DNA from: Bradyrhizobium macuxiense
GTDB taxonomy: Bacteria; Pseudomonadota; Alphaproteobacteria; Rhizobiales; Xanthobacteraceae
Length of the DNA: 64,000 nt
Reading direction: 5' to 3'
Assembly (NCBI RefSeq): GCF_001542415.1
Contig: NZ_LNCU01000070.1
Location: forward strand, 23,453 to 87,452
The notes under the pieces are model-generated. The model was given only the letters and a program-made list of their open reading frames with translations, was not told the DNA's origin and searched no databases. The position numbers and the translations under genes were made by a program. This document shows positions 35,366 to 45,182 of the stretch, piece after piece. Each line of letters opens with the position of its first letter. The first letter of the stretch is position 1.

Positions 35366-36484
35366 ATGAGATCATCCAAGCTGATCGGCCTCGCGCTCGG
35401 CGCATCTTTCATGCTCTCCACCGCGGCACTCGCGGACGACCTCACCATCGCCGTAGCCGGGCCAATCACCGGCGGCGAATCCGCATTCGGCCGGCAGATG
35501 AAGAACGGCGCCGAGATGGCGGTGGACCAGATCAATGCTTCGGGCGGCGTGCTCGGCCAGAAGCTCGCGCTCGACGTCGAGGACGATGCCTGCGACCCCA
35601 AGCAGGCGCGCTCGGTCGCGGAAAAGATTGCCAACGCCAAAATCCCGTTCGTCGCCGGGCATTTTTGCTCTTCATCGTCGATCCCAGCATCGGAAGCCTA
35701 TGCCGACGGCGGCGTGCTGCAGATTACGCCGGCTTCAACCAACCCGCTGTTCACTGACCGGAAGCTGTGGAACGTGGCGCGCGTTTGCGGCCGCGACGAC
35801 CAGCAGGGCCAAGTCGCCGCCCGGTACATCATAAAGGACTTTAAGGGCAAGAACATTGCGATCCTCAACGACAAGACAACCTACGGCAAGGGCCTTGCCG
35901 ACGAGACAAAGAAGGCCCTCAACAAGGCCGGCGTCATCGAGAAAATGTACGAGTCGTACAATAAGGGCGACAAGGACTTTAACGCGATCGTCTCGCGTCT
36001 CAAGCGGGACAATATCGAGCTTGTCTATGTCGGCGGCTATCATCAGGAAGCGGGCCTAATCCTGCGGCAGATGCGCGATCAGGGTTTGGAGACCGTGCTG
36101 ATGTCAGGCGACGCCTTGGCGGACAAAGAATATGCTTCGATCACTGGAGCCGCCGGCGCAGGCACGCTCTTCACATTCGGACCCGACCCGCGCAAGAAGC
36201 CAACGGCGGCCGCGATCGTCGAAAAATTCCGAGCCAAGAACATCGACCCTGAAGGCTATACGCTCTACACCTACGCTGCGATACAGGTGTGGACGCAGGC
36301 GGCGGCCAAGGCTGGTACGTCGAATCCGAAGAAAGTGATGGAAACGATCAAGGCAGGCTCTTGGGACACTGTGATCGGCAAGCTGGAATATGACGCCAAG
36401 GGCGATATCAAGCAGCTCGACTATGTCATTTACAAGTGGGACGATAAGGGTGGCTATGCTGAGGTGAACCCGAAGGGTTCCTGA
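35366..36484 (+). CDS. Branched-chain amino acid ABC transporter substrate-binding protein
   Basis: 372 aa from the ATG at 35366, with AGGA upstream. A Sec signal peptide (MRSSKLIGLALGASFMLSTA, cut after AALA) precedes a type I periplasmic binding fold of the LivK/BraC family: TIAVAGPITGGESAFGRQMK, then NGAEMAVDQINASGGVLGQK, and AGHFCSSSSIPASEAYADGG. It would bind leucine-type amino acids or related ligands and deliver them to a Liv permease. No permease or ATPase genes are nearby, so it is an orphan binding protein. Confidence 0.93.
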   Translation: MRSSKLIGLALGASFMLSTAALADDLTIAVAGPITGGESAFGRQMKNGAEMAVDQINASGGVLGQKLALDVEDDACDPKQARSVAEKIANAKIPFVAGHFCSSSSIPASEAYADGGVLQITPASTNPLFTDRKLWNVARVCGRDDQQGQVAARYIIKDFKGKNIAILNDKTTYGKGLADETKKALNKAGVIEKMYESYNKGDKDFNAIVSRLKRDNIELVYVGGYHQEAGLILRQMRDQGLETVLMSGDALADKEYASITGAAGAGTLFTFGPDPRKKPTAAAIVEKFRAKNIDPEGYTLYTYAAIQVWTQAAAKAGTSNPKKVMETIKAGSWDTVIGKLEYDAKGDIKQLDYVIYKWDDKGGYAEVNPKGS

Positions 36485-36541
36485 CTTATCTCAACCCGAC
36501 ACAAGACGTTGGTGTTTGACGGCGGAGTTAGGCGGTGATCA

Positions 36542-36778
36542 ATGCCGATCAGTCGGTTTCTCCTGGGCAACAAGCTAACCCCGGAAGAAATTGAGCGTCT
36601 GAACTCGGCCTACATACAGACGCTGCGCTCGCTTGGTTTGGTTGATCGTAACGACCCCATCGCCGAACTCGTCGCAAGAAAGATTCTCCAGATCGGAACC
36701 GCAGGTGTTCGCGATCCAGCAGAGATTTCTAAGCTCGCCGTCGAGCAGCTTGGCATCGGCAGACCGCCATCGCTGTAA
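36542..36778 (+). CDS. Conserved hypothetical helical protein, 78 aa
   Basis: Starts MPISRFLLGNKLTPEEIERL; later LVDRNDPIAELVARKILQIG. All-helical small protein of a type common in Bradyrhizobium and Rhizobium with no assigned function. It lies 57 nt after the binding-protein gene on the same strand. Confidence 0.72.
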   Translation: MPISRFLLGNKLTPEEIERLNSAYIQTLRSLGLVDRNDPIAELVARKILQIGTAGVRDPAEISKLAVEQLGIGRPPSL

Positions 36779-36955
36779 GGCCGGCGTGGCGAGTTCGTGC
36801 GGATATTTGGTTTCCCGGAAGCCAAACAGGACGCTCTATGAGTTCATCTCGGCATACGGGGTCGTATAGCCTTTAAGATCGCCGAGCATGCTGCGGTCGG
36901 CTGACGCGCTGCAGCCAGCAAGATCGAGCGCGGCCGCGATGCGCGATTTGGTCTG

Positions 36956-37417
36956 TCACCCGGATCGCTCCGTTTCGGATCCACGATCGTGCTTCACGTC
37001 AGATTGACAAGATGACGGCTCGGATGCGGGCCGCGGGTGGCGCCGCTGCGGCGATTTTCCTTGAGTTCGCCGGCGCGCGTACGGCGTGATCGGTGGGACT
37101 TCGCAGACAGCACTTGCAAACTCGGGAGCATCTGCATCGACGGCTGGCGATGGTTCGACAACCTGAACCAGGCTTTCCATGTATTCCAGCACGGCGCGTC
37201 CTTTTTCTGTGATGTGCCAGCCGCACGAGTCACGTTCGACAAGCTTCATCGCGAAGATATTCAGATCAGGAACGCGGGCGGCAAGCCGCCTGGTGCGCTC
37301 GGACCAGTCCTTGCCGCTCTTGGCCAGAATGGCCATGTCGCACTTCAGAGCGTCGAGGCTGGCTGCGCCATTCGGATAGCTAACGAGAAGCTTCAAGATG
37401 GTGACTTGAAGGTTCAT
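36956..37417 (-). CDS. Conserved hypothetical protein, winged-helix-like, 153 aa
   Basis: Start set at the ATG at 37417 (MNLQVTILKLLVSYPNG); the longer frame to 37510 has an atypical Cys-rich leader. The first 85 residues (DMAILAKSGKDWSERTRRLA, then RDSCGWHITEKGRAVLEYM) resemble a short winged-helix domain found in rhizobial proteins of unknown function. The C-terminal 70 residues are low complexity and basic. It may bind DNA (inference). Confidence 0.65.
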   Translation of the reverse strand: MNLQVTILKLLVSYPNGAASLDALKCDMAILAKSGKDWSERTRRLAARVPDLNIFAMKLVERDSCGWHITEKGRAVLEYMESLVQVVEPSPAVDADAPEFASAVCEVPPITPYARRRTQGKSPQRRHPRPASEPSSCQSDVKHDRGSETERSG

Positions 37418-38525
37418 GTTCACTGCGTGCGAACTAAAAATGGGCGAGCTTTTGAAGAAGACCAACGCATGAACATCACACAAAAAATATGACCAACAAA
37501 TGTGCCTCAAGCGCTCGCACTGGACAAGCCCAAACGTGGACGGAATAGGACGTACGCCTCAGACGTTTGCACACGGACCGCGTAGCTGCTTCCGTGAGAC
37601 TGGAGTATGGGTTTACGTCCGCTTGGAGAGCTTGAATCGTAAGTAGAGCCACATCCGATGATCTCGAAGTAGGTCACGAACGAGCCTTCGGCATGCACCT
37701 TACTTTTGCGGGATAGATCCGGCTGAGTGGCTTGGCGGCCAGCCTACAGGCTGATTCGTCCGATCGGCCGCGTTGGCGCCGCTTTGACGGGAAGAGACTG
37801 TTTAGCGGTATCTGCCAGCGGTCGCGTCGACGCATCGCCATGACCACAGACGACATTGCGGTCACAAGCAATAACTAGACTTGCACTTAATGCGACCCTT
37901 GCCGGCGAGCAGAATGGTAGACCGGGCCGATCGTGCTGCCCGTTCGTTTGAGCACTCATGTTGAGCTACCGACAGGGCTGCCCTTGAGGAAATTACCGGT
38001 CGGTCCAGCCGGGCCGCAACGCGGAACATCCGAGACGCGCCCAGGAAGGGTATTCGCGACGAAGAAGCTTACATGGATGGTTTGGGTCACGAACGAGTCG
38101 CTCGTCATCTTGCCATCGCCGCTAGTCGCTAGCTTCTCCTATTTGTCGCTCCGGCGCGTCCGAAAGTAAACGCAGTATAAGATGAAGTGGCGCAAGATGG
38201 AGCGGACGCGGACTACTCGAACACGTCGCAAGCTGCGCCCTTTTCGACATTCAATAGCGCAGACCACTTCGTGCATCTCGCAATCGGCGATACTTTTGGT
38301 GACCAGTCCAGCGAGCCCGTTTAGCCACGCTTTTCCTCGTAGGGGCAATGCAGCTCGTCTGGTGATGTGGTAGCCTGTAGCTCGCGCCTTTCGTTCAGTG
38401 GGAGGCGGGTGCGTCCGCCCTATACATCTTGCGCTTCAAACCCGCAGATGGCTGGCTGCGCATGGCGCGACAGAAACAAACAGGATGAGAGCGCTATTCC
38501 ATCGCTAGCTTAACCGCGCCGATAT
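37418..38525. other. 1.1 kb gene-poor stretch
   Basis: No supportable gene. Confidence 0.45.
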
Positions 38526-39891
38526 TCAGTTACGTCGAGGATGATGGATAAGATAGACGACCAGGCTTTGATCAGAGCTCAGCAGCCGGTTCGGATTGCT
38601 CGACCGTATGGTCAACTCAGCCGTGTAGCGCTCACCATTGATCAAGAATTCCATCCTCCAACGGCGCCCCAAGGTCGGCAATTGCCCCCAGGCGAGCAGT
38701 AAGTCCGTCAGCTCCTTCGATACCTCTTGGCCGCCGTTACCCCATTGGCGGTGGTCCCAGTCCCGGCCGACGAACCTTCCGAAATCCTGTAGCCCGCTGC
38801 CGTCGACGGAGGATATCCCAACTGCCCCGGCGACCGACGATGGACCGGCTTCCTGGTCGTCCCCGCCGCAAGCCGCACGGGAATCGTACGGCGCGCAGGG
38901 CCCCGCAGCCTCAACGAACGATGAGGGGGAGATTTGATCCCACAGGATTGGTGGCGAGGCAGGCTCGGTATCACGACCGTTCCATGGTGAGGCCGGCTCG
39001 ATGCCAAATGCTGGAAGCTCATCGGACGCAGCATCCTGCAGCGCGCTCTGTTGTGACGACGGCGCCGCGGAGAACGACATCTCGGCCTCGCACGCCGATG
39101 GGTAGTGAGGCTCGTCACGCAACCTGGCCAAATTCAGGCCGCTATCGTAGTACGGAGTGTCCGACAATGATTTCAGATCGCCACGAGTCGAATAAGGCTG
39201 CGCAGCTCCAGCCGACAACGATGTCCCTTCAACCACCCCGCAGAAACCGTCGTTGCGCCCTGCCGCTAACCCGTGGGGTGCCATTCCAAACGCGTTGGGC
39301 CTAGGGACAAGATCGATGTTAGTGCCTTGCGGATTGTATGGGGTCCGCTCCCTTATTCCTGGCGCCCACTGCGCCGTGTAGGGCCGACCACGGATGCTCA
39401 CATCGCTCGGTTGGAACTGCCCCGGCAGTTTGCCGCTTCTGCGCAGTTCACCGATCAGAACGTCCGGCGCCGGATCTCTGCCCGGCTGCCAGCCCGAGCC
39501 AAGAACATATCCGAAATCCTCCGCGGGCAGGTCTCGACGGAAGCCCGAGGACTGCTCCCCAGCGCCGGCGGATGACGATGGTCCAGGGGCCTGATGGCTC
39601 GGCGACAACGCACTGTCGAGGCGTCCCCCAGATGGGGGAAATCCCCGCAATGCGCCGTGCTGTGGAGCACCTTCCCGGGCTGCCATACTTTCCATGAATG
39701 GCCTCACCAGCTAACCTTCGCAGCGAGTTTGCCATCAATCGAACGTAGTTTTCGGTGAGGTCACCCTTGTTGGCTTCCCTTTCGAAGTGCGAAATAAGTG
39801 CCGCATCAACTTCGAAGTAGAGCGCCTCCTCGTCAGATGGCCTATCGGGCGAGCTATGCTTTTGCTTCCGATGCGACGGACTGCCCGTCAT
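38526..39891 (-). pseudogene. Frameshifted relic of a type III effector-like protein
   Basis: The 5' part (ATG 39891) encodes VDAALISHFEREANKGDLTE and NYVRLMANSLRRLAGEAI, resembling repeat modules of large bradyrhizobial effectors of the NopD/Bel2-5 type. Near 39690 the reading continues in another frame to 38526 as a Ser/Pro/Gly-rich protein. That frame holds two copies of an 80-90 residue module (residues 61-140 and 305-393), each with a DFG-V/F-x-G-x-x-W start and a G-x-x-YTA strand. No catalytic ULP/SUMO-protease domain and no tts box were found, so it looks dead. Family assignment is from memory. Confidence 0.4.
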
Positions 39892-40144
39892 GGCCCATCT
39901 CCGAATCGGACGAGACTGTGTTTCAGTATGTTGGCAGCAAGGGGCAAGCCAACAACTCCATGCTGAGCCTCGGAACGATTCGCGGCGCGACGGCCTACTT
40001 CGAGTGCCGTGTTGCTTGCCGCAACTTTCCTCTTCCGAACGGCAAACGCTGAGAGGCGAGCGGCGCGGCCGGCGCCATCACACCCATATCCTCCCAGTGA
40101 CGGATCGCACAGAACGACGGAAGCCGTGGCGTCGATCTAGGCTA

Positions 40145-40564
40145 TCACGAGATCGCGCTCATCTGGGTAAACAACATTGCAGCTTCGGACGGCCCAAGCC
40201 CAATGATGCCCACAAAGCTCGCCGGCGGCATCGGAATGTCGCGATCAGTGGGCTTCCAGAGATGCAGGCAATAACGGCTATTGTTCACGTACCGCGAATG
40301 AGGCGGATGCAGCTGCATCGCGCATTCCTCTTCATCCCAGAACAGGTCTTTGACGAAGGACATCTCTTCCCAGTTTGGGCAACGCCGCGGAGTCGAGACG
40401 GACACTTGCTCCCATCCTGGGCGCACTAGTCCGCTGATCTTGAGCTCACATCCGCAAGGCCCCTGCACAAAGAAGAGGCCACAAGGACCTGATCCAGGAG
40501 CGCTAGCGAAGCGGCCATATCGCACTCGGCCCGCCTCCAGTTTTTCTAAGATCTGCGAACGCAC
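40145..40564 (-). CDS. DUF7694-type protein, 139 aa
   Basis: N-terminal part resembles a small OB-like fold (CGCELKISGLVRPGWEQVSV), followed by the family signature EEMSFVKDLFWDEEECAMQL, HPPHSRYVNNSRYCLHLWKP and IPMPPASFVGIIG. Such proteins are widespread in phages and genomic islands of rhizobia; function unknown. Its start overlaps the end of the 63-aa gene by 19 nt, so the two form a pair. Confidence 0.72.
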   Translation of the reverse strand: MRSQILEKLEAGRVRYGRFASAPGSGPCGLFFVQGPCGCELKISGLVRPGWEQVSVSTPRRCPNWEEMSFVKDLFWDEEECAMQLHPPHSRYVNNSRYCLHLWKPTDRDIPMPPASFVGIIGLGPSEAAMLFTQMSAIS

Positions 40565-40737
40565 TTCCCCTCCTTTGCCTCGCGGATAGCCTTGAAATCC
40601 ACATAAATAACGTTGCTACGCAACTCGCCAAGCGGTGCCAGCTGAGTCTTCGACATAACGCTCCGGTACCATTCTCCAGCTTGTATTAACTGCCGCAGTT
40701 CGAACAATCTGCCGAGCAAGCCGCAGATGTCGATCAT
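40546..40737 (-). CDS. Hypothetical protein, 63 aa, upstream of the DUF7694 gene
   Basis: ATG at 40737 with GGAGG eight to twelve bases upstream. Sequence MIDICGLLGRLFELRQLIQA, then VIYVDFKAIREAKEG. Not recognised. It overlaps the next gene by 19 nt. Confidence 0.55.
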   Translation of the reverse strand: MIDICGLLGRLFELRQLIQAGEWYRSVMSKTQLAPLGELRSNVIYVDFKAIREAKEGKCVRRS

Positions 40738-41638
40738 TCCTTGTCCTCCGCTGCACTCCATCGCACCATCATGCCCTTCTCTCGGCGATCAGCCGAACTG
40801 GTATGAGCGACACGCCCGGGCAGCACATAGCCACCCGTCATCGCTGGATCGTGCACATGAGCACGCGCTCGCATCAGCTCGAGCTGGTCGCGAGAGCCTT
40901 ATCGGGCAGCCCTTGTTGGTTTTCAGCATTCAGCTTTTCCTCTCTTTCGCTCCCGCCGACCTCGTACGAGCCTGCCGCAAGACGCATGACGCGGTCCTCG
41001 CGATTGGCAGAGGTTTCTCAACTGCCTTCAAGAATAACGCGCCGACGGGCTTTGCTATCACTCTCTGCCAGTCTGTTCGGATGAAACCCCGCGTTGAACG
41101 TCTTGGCTATGAGCGCGTCTCGTGCGAGCAGCAATTGACTATCCATCGATGGCGGCTACGCTTACGTTTAAGCGAGCCCCTCTGTCCGGCGTAGGCAGCG
41201 GACGAGCGCGGGCGGGTCGCTTGCCTCGTTTGCAAACCGCCGCTTATCGTCGCGCGCGTTCAGCGCTCGTGAAGACGCACCAGCATATGAGGTCTGCGTC
41301 ACCAGATTCGTTGATCGCTGATACGTCGAGAATCGATATGCTCAAGCCGGTTCTTCGTCAGTGTGTTTTCCATCGTAGCAGGGCGAACCAGCTAACGCTT
41401 TCAGCGATCGAGGATCCCCAAAGCCGACGTTGTCCAATACCGGCTCTCCACTTAGCATTTTCGTCCATCAGCCCTCGCTGCTCTCCGCAGCCTGTAACAA
41501 TGCCAATGAGTCATCTATGTGGCCACATGAACCAGACATGGTTCGAACTACGCTACGTCTTTAAGTGGAGATCGATTCAATGAACGCGATTGTTGAGACG
41601 ATCTGCGAATTTCGTGAGGTATCCACCGTAACCTCACC
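40738..41638. other. 900-bp gene-poor stretch
   Basis: Open frames on the plus strand (for example 41122-41583) have no recognisable features. Confidence 0.45.
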
Positions 41639-42973
41639 CTAGGAAGTTCGTTGGCCCGCCACTGAGGATATGTTGTCGTGCTTGAGGTGCCGCTTTCGAA
41701 CATTGTAACTCACGATCCAGATCACGCCGACCGCGATTGGCACGAAGATTGCGGTTAGAAAAGAGGAGTCTACACGCAGTCCGACGTCTTGCGCCCCCTT
41801 CGCGAGGTAACCGAACAGGCTGACTACATAGTATCCTATCGCCGCCACCGATAATCCCTCAACCGTGCACTGCAGCCGAAGTTGCTGTCTCGTACGCTCG
41901 CTAATCGCGTGCAGAAGATCACGATTCTGTTGCTCGATCTCGACATCGACGCGGGTTCGCAACAGATCGGCCGCGCGCGCCAGCTTGACCGACAGACTCG
42001 CCTGACGGTCCTCCACAGTTGCGCAGGTCCGCATCGCTGGCGCCATCCGCCGCGCCAGGAAGGACGACCAGGTCGGATAACCCGCGACATCGCTGCCTTC
42101 AATGATCGACAGTCGCGATTGGACCAGCTCATTGTAAGCTCTACTTGCGCCAAAGCGAAACAGGCTGCCTGTCGCGCCCCTTTCGAACGAGGCGGCCAGC
42201 GCCGTCAGTTCGGCAAGCAGATGGTTGTTGAATTGCAGCCCCTCTGAGCCCTGCATTTCTTCCAGCGCCTCAACAAGACGACGATCGATGCGGTCGACGG
42301 ACGGCGCAAGCTCAATGGCCGCTGACAGTCCAAGCAGCGCCAAGGGACGGTAAGTCTCGATTTCCAGGACCCGCTGGACCAACGCGCCGAGATCTTGCGG
42401 TTTCAACCCAAGGTCGCAGACAAGGATCCTGGAGAAGCCCCTTGAGTCCACGCGAAAGTCTGAGGCCACAACGCCCGTGGCCCCCTTTGTGGCAACCATA
42501 GCGAGGCTGCTCTTGTCAAAAAGCTGTTCAGCGCGTTTGGTCGGCGAGATCCCCTGCTCTACTTCCAACTTGTTTGCGACCAGTAATGGTCCGGCTTGCC
42601 GCAAGGCGCGGATCAACGATTGAACGGTTCCATCAACTTCCTCGAATTGACGAGCCTCAGGACCATTTGCGGCACTCCAGATCCAGGTGAACGTCGCAAA
42701 TTCCGAATGCTGCTCCCAGCGTAGCATAGCAGGTCCGATCACGATCTGATGATGTTTCGCCGAAGGTTCGGGCGGTGACAGATTGTGCTGCTGGCAGAAA
42801 TCGACAAAGCGGTGGCGATCGCTGGCGGCCGCTTCGTCCTGCGCAAGGAAGGCGAAGTGAATCACACTGAATGGCGCGACAAGGCGCGTGAAAGGGCGCG
42901 CGTGCACTTCATTGAGCACGGCGTCGCGTTGCGGATGCAACTTGAAGGTCCCCAAGTCCAATTGGTCGAGCAT
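41639..42973 (-). CDS. DUF3422 family membrane protein
   Basis: 444 aa from the ATG at 42973 (MLDQLDLGTFKLHPQRDAVL); the open frame continues 56 codons upstream, but family members begin here. NEVHARPFTRL and FATFTWIW are family hallmarks. A long helical middle (about residues 170-370) leads to two C-terminal membrane helices (GLSVAAIGYYVVSLFGYLAK and FLTAIFVPIAVGVIWIVSY). Overall design suggests a regulatory or transport-associated membrane protein. Function unknown. Confidence 0.88.
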   Translation of the reverse strand: MLDQLDLGTFKLHPQRDAVLNEVHARPFTRLVAPFSVIHFAFLAQDEAAASDRHRFVDFCQQHNLSPPEPSAKHHQIVIGPAMLRWEQHSEFATFTWIWSAANGPEARQFEEVDGTVQSLIRALRQAGPLLVANKLEVEQGISPTKRAEQLFDKSSLAMVATKGATGVVASDFRVDSRGFSRILVCDLGLKPQDLGALVQRVLEIETYRPLALLGLSAAIELAPSVDRIDRRLVEALEEMQGSEGLQFNNHLLAELTALAASFERGATGSLFRFGASRAYNELVQSRLSIIEGSDVAGYPTWSSFLARRMAPAMRTCATVEDRQASLSVKLARAADLLRTRVDVEIEQQNRDLLHAISERTRQQLRLQCTVEGLSVAAIGYYVVSLFGYLAKGAQDVGLRVDSSFLTAIFVPIAVGVIWIVSYNVRKRHLKHDNISSVAGQRTS

Positions 42974-44014
42974 GTACTGACGCCTCGCTTCAGAAATGAG
43001 CAAGCAACGGTGAGCAGCCTCGATACAAGCGGCATTGGCACACGGAAAACGGGCGCGCCGTCCGCAGATCGAAATTGCGTCAACGATCAACACAGAGGTC
43101 ACCTTCGGCTCGTGAAAGTTCCCCTGCGAGAGCACTATCAAGGCTGGAAATTAGGACCGCGACGCATACTGCATTATCGATCGACACGTCGAGGCTCAAA
43201 TACGACTCCCACCCTGTTGCAACGCCAGCTTGCTGGCGCGCGAAAGCGTTGCAGGATTTGGGCCAGTGACATTCGCTTTCGTTGCTATGTCGATTTTGAA
43301 GGCGGCGACGGGTTTCTGGCTTAACGCGCGCACCTTTTGACCGCAGCGCGCAAGGCTGCGTACAGCATATCAGACTGGCCACTAGAGCAAGCTGACCGCG
43401 TCTAGCCGCTGCCAACGCGTCGGACAATTCGACAAAGTCGAGGAGGCTTGCAACAGGGTCCTGGAATATCTGACGAAAGAAAAAATGACGTGAGGTTTAG
43501 AGCCACGCCGCGGTGCGATGCCCGACGCTGTGCGTGGCGCGAAGCTGACAAACGTCGCAGCGTCTGATGATGCCAATCAATGGAGCCGACTGCTCGATGA
43601 CGACGGGCTGGTACGGCAGATGGGCTGTCTCAATGTTTGCGGACTTCGCGGCGTATGGGGCGCGAAACAGCGTAATGAGCGGATTTCTAAACAAAACGCT
43701 GGCGTATGGGTGCTGGAGCCGGCCTGCATTGTACCGGCCAAGCCCGATTCTAGACGTCGATGCAGGGACCTGACGGCTCGCCAAATCGTTCCCGCACGCG
43801 CTGGCAAACATGGTCTTCTCGTCGCGGGAGATGCGCAGCAGTTCTCGCCGGTGGCACGCCGATTGCTCAGCTGGAAACGTTCGAGCTGAGAGGCGGTATG
43901 CTGCTGTCCTTGCCATGATCGCCGGCATCGAGCAGATGTTCGTCCGGCTTGGTGACGTTTTGCAGCGACCCCCGCCATCGCTCAGCCGACTAGCGCATGC
44001 GAGAAGGTGTACGG
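42974..44014. other. 1 kb stretch with at most a decayed CBS-type gene
   Basis: On the minus strand, 43497-43600 encodes PYQPVVIEQSAPLIGIIRRC followed by DV, which looks like the end of a CBS domain, but the surrounding frame is not protein-like. Nothing else is supportable. Confidence 0.3.
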
Positions 44015-44191
44015 ATGACACATTGGCGGACTTCAAAACATGCCATGTTCGAGAATGACAAAGCCGCTCGGACGCCAGGTGCTAGAGCTCCACAGGCGCA
44101 GAGAGCCTGGAACTTCTGGCCGCTTGCAGCGCTTCTTCTTAATGCGCTCCTTTGGGCCGGGATCTGCTGGCTCGTCGCGATATTATCGTGA
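44015..44191 (+). CDS. Small membrane protein, 58 aa
   Basis: ATG at 44015 with GAGAAGG upstream. A hydrophilic N-terminal half precedes one membrane helix near the C-terminus (FWPLAALLLNALLWAGICWL). Position and size resemble many uncharacterised short Bradyrhizobium membrane proteins. Confidence 0.5.
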   Translation: MTHWRTSKHAMFENDKAARTPGARAPQAQRAWNFWPLAALLLNALLWAGICWLVAILS

Positions 44192-44654
44192 TCGACGTGG
44201 CGCCGCGCCGAAGAGGCAAGCCTGCGCACAGGCAGGGCGCGGTAGAAAGTTCCGCAGGAACGGCCAATCCGAGATACGTCACCGGTTAACGTGCCGCTGA
44301 GCCGCTCCAGGCCGCGACGATTTATGACGCCCTATCGGGTTTGGCGACGTCAAAGGCGGTGCAGAGTTGGCATTGTTACGCAAACAGAAGCACTCAGTGC
44401 CGGCCTGATTGGGCGCTGGCGGAGGACCCAGCATCAAGCTGAAGCGTTCGATCAACGGACCTGTTCTTGCGTGAGTACGCCGACGAGACTCCTGCATGGC
44501 AGGCGCCTACATTCAAATGGTGCACCCACCTTTGCCTTGATCACGACGACGACAATCCGCGCTTCCCGTTCGATTTTTCCCATACTTTACGCGAGAACGG
44601 CGTTATCCCGCGGCCGCGTTGTTAGGTCCTCTCTTTGGCTTGCATCTGCCTAGC
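44192..44654. other. Gene-poor stretch
   Basis: No supportable gene in about 460 bp. Confidence 0.45.
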
Positions 44655-44921
44655 TCAAACGTAAGCGTCATCTTCAAGCCAGGACTTTGAGAAATTGCTG
44701 CAACATGCATTGGGTGACAGAAGGCGCAGATTTTCCGCACGCACTTTTCCGTCTCGGCTTATCACCGTGTCGAAGCTCACCCGAGCACCCAACGGAAGGC
44801 TCCCATAACTTGGCTTTCTCCAGGGCGTTCGCATGCACAAAAATATCCGCCCCCCTTCATCCGGGGTGACAAAGCCATAGCCCTTGGTTGTATTGAACGC
44901 CTTGACTAGACCCTTCGCCAT
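44655..44921 (-). pseudogene. Cold-shock (CspA-type) gene with two compensating frameshifts
   Basis: 88 codons, open throughout. MAKGLVKAFNTTKGYGFVTP DEGG is normal CspA with RNP1 (KGYGFV). The next 13 codons read IFLCMRTPWRKPS, whereas the neighbouring frame reads DIFVHANALEKAK, the expected RNP2. Normal frame returns at GSLPLGARVSFDTVISRDGK. A missing G near 44849 and an extra T near 44811 explain this. RNP2 (FVH) is therefore lost and RNA binding is probably impaired. It may be a pseudogene or a diverged protein; the tail after LRLL is also unusual. Confidence 0.7.
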
Positions 44922-45045
44922 ATGGCGTCCCACTTCATTGCTCAAGCTGACAACCGGAAGAACAATTCCGAGGGCAAGCAAGCTTGAGGTTGGTCAGTCC
45001 TATCGGACAGATCGAGGTACTGTCCAACAGGCGAATTGAAGACGC

Positions 45046-45068
45046 GATATGTACGTTACGTACATATC
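45046..45068. promoter_or_regulatory. 23-bp perfect palindrome between cspA and the LysR gene
   Basis: Arms GATATGTACGT (45046-45056) and ACGTACATATC (45058-45068) around one T, followed on the plus strand by TTTTTC. It sits 115 bp before the LysR gene in the divergent promoter region. It could be a regulator operator; the T run would also suit a terminator, but no gene on the plus strand ends here. Confidence 0.6.
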
Positions 45069-45182
45069 TTTTTCTGTCAGCAGCCACTTTACCCGAAATC
45101 TGGTCGTGCTTTGCTGGCCGCGTATGATACTGAGGCTACCACTTTAGAGCCGATACAGTTCGTCTTCACGTTGCGCTAAAGA

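Noticed and set aside
41738..41752. Sigma-54-like TGGCACGAAGATTGC on the plus strand
   Set aside because: It is antisense within the DUF3422 gene and nothing is encoded downstream on that strand.
43497..44036. 179-codon frame with a CBS-like end
   Set aside because: Only the last 25 residues look like a CBS domain; the rest is not protein-like, so it is at best a decayed fragment.
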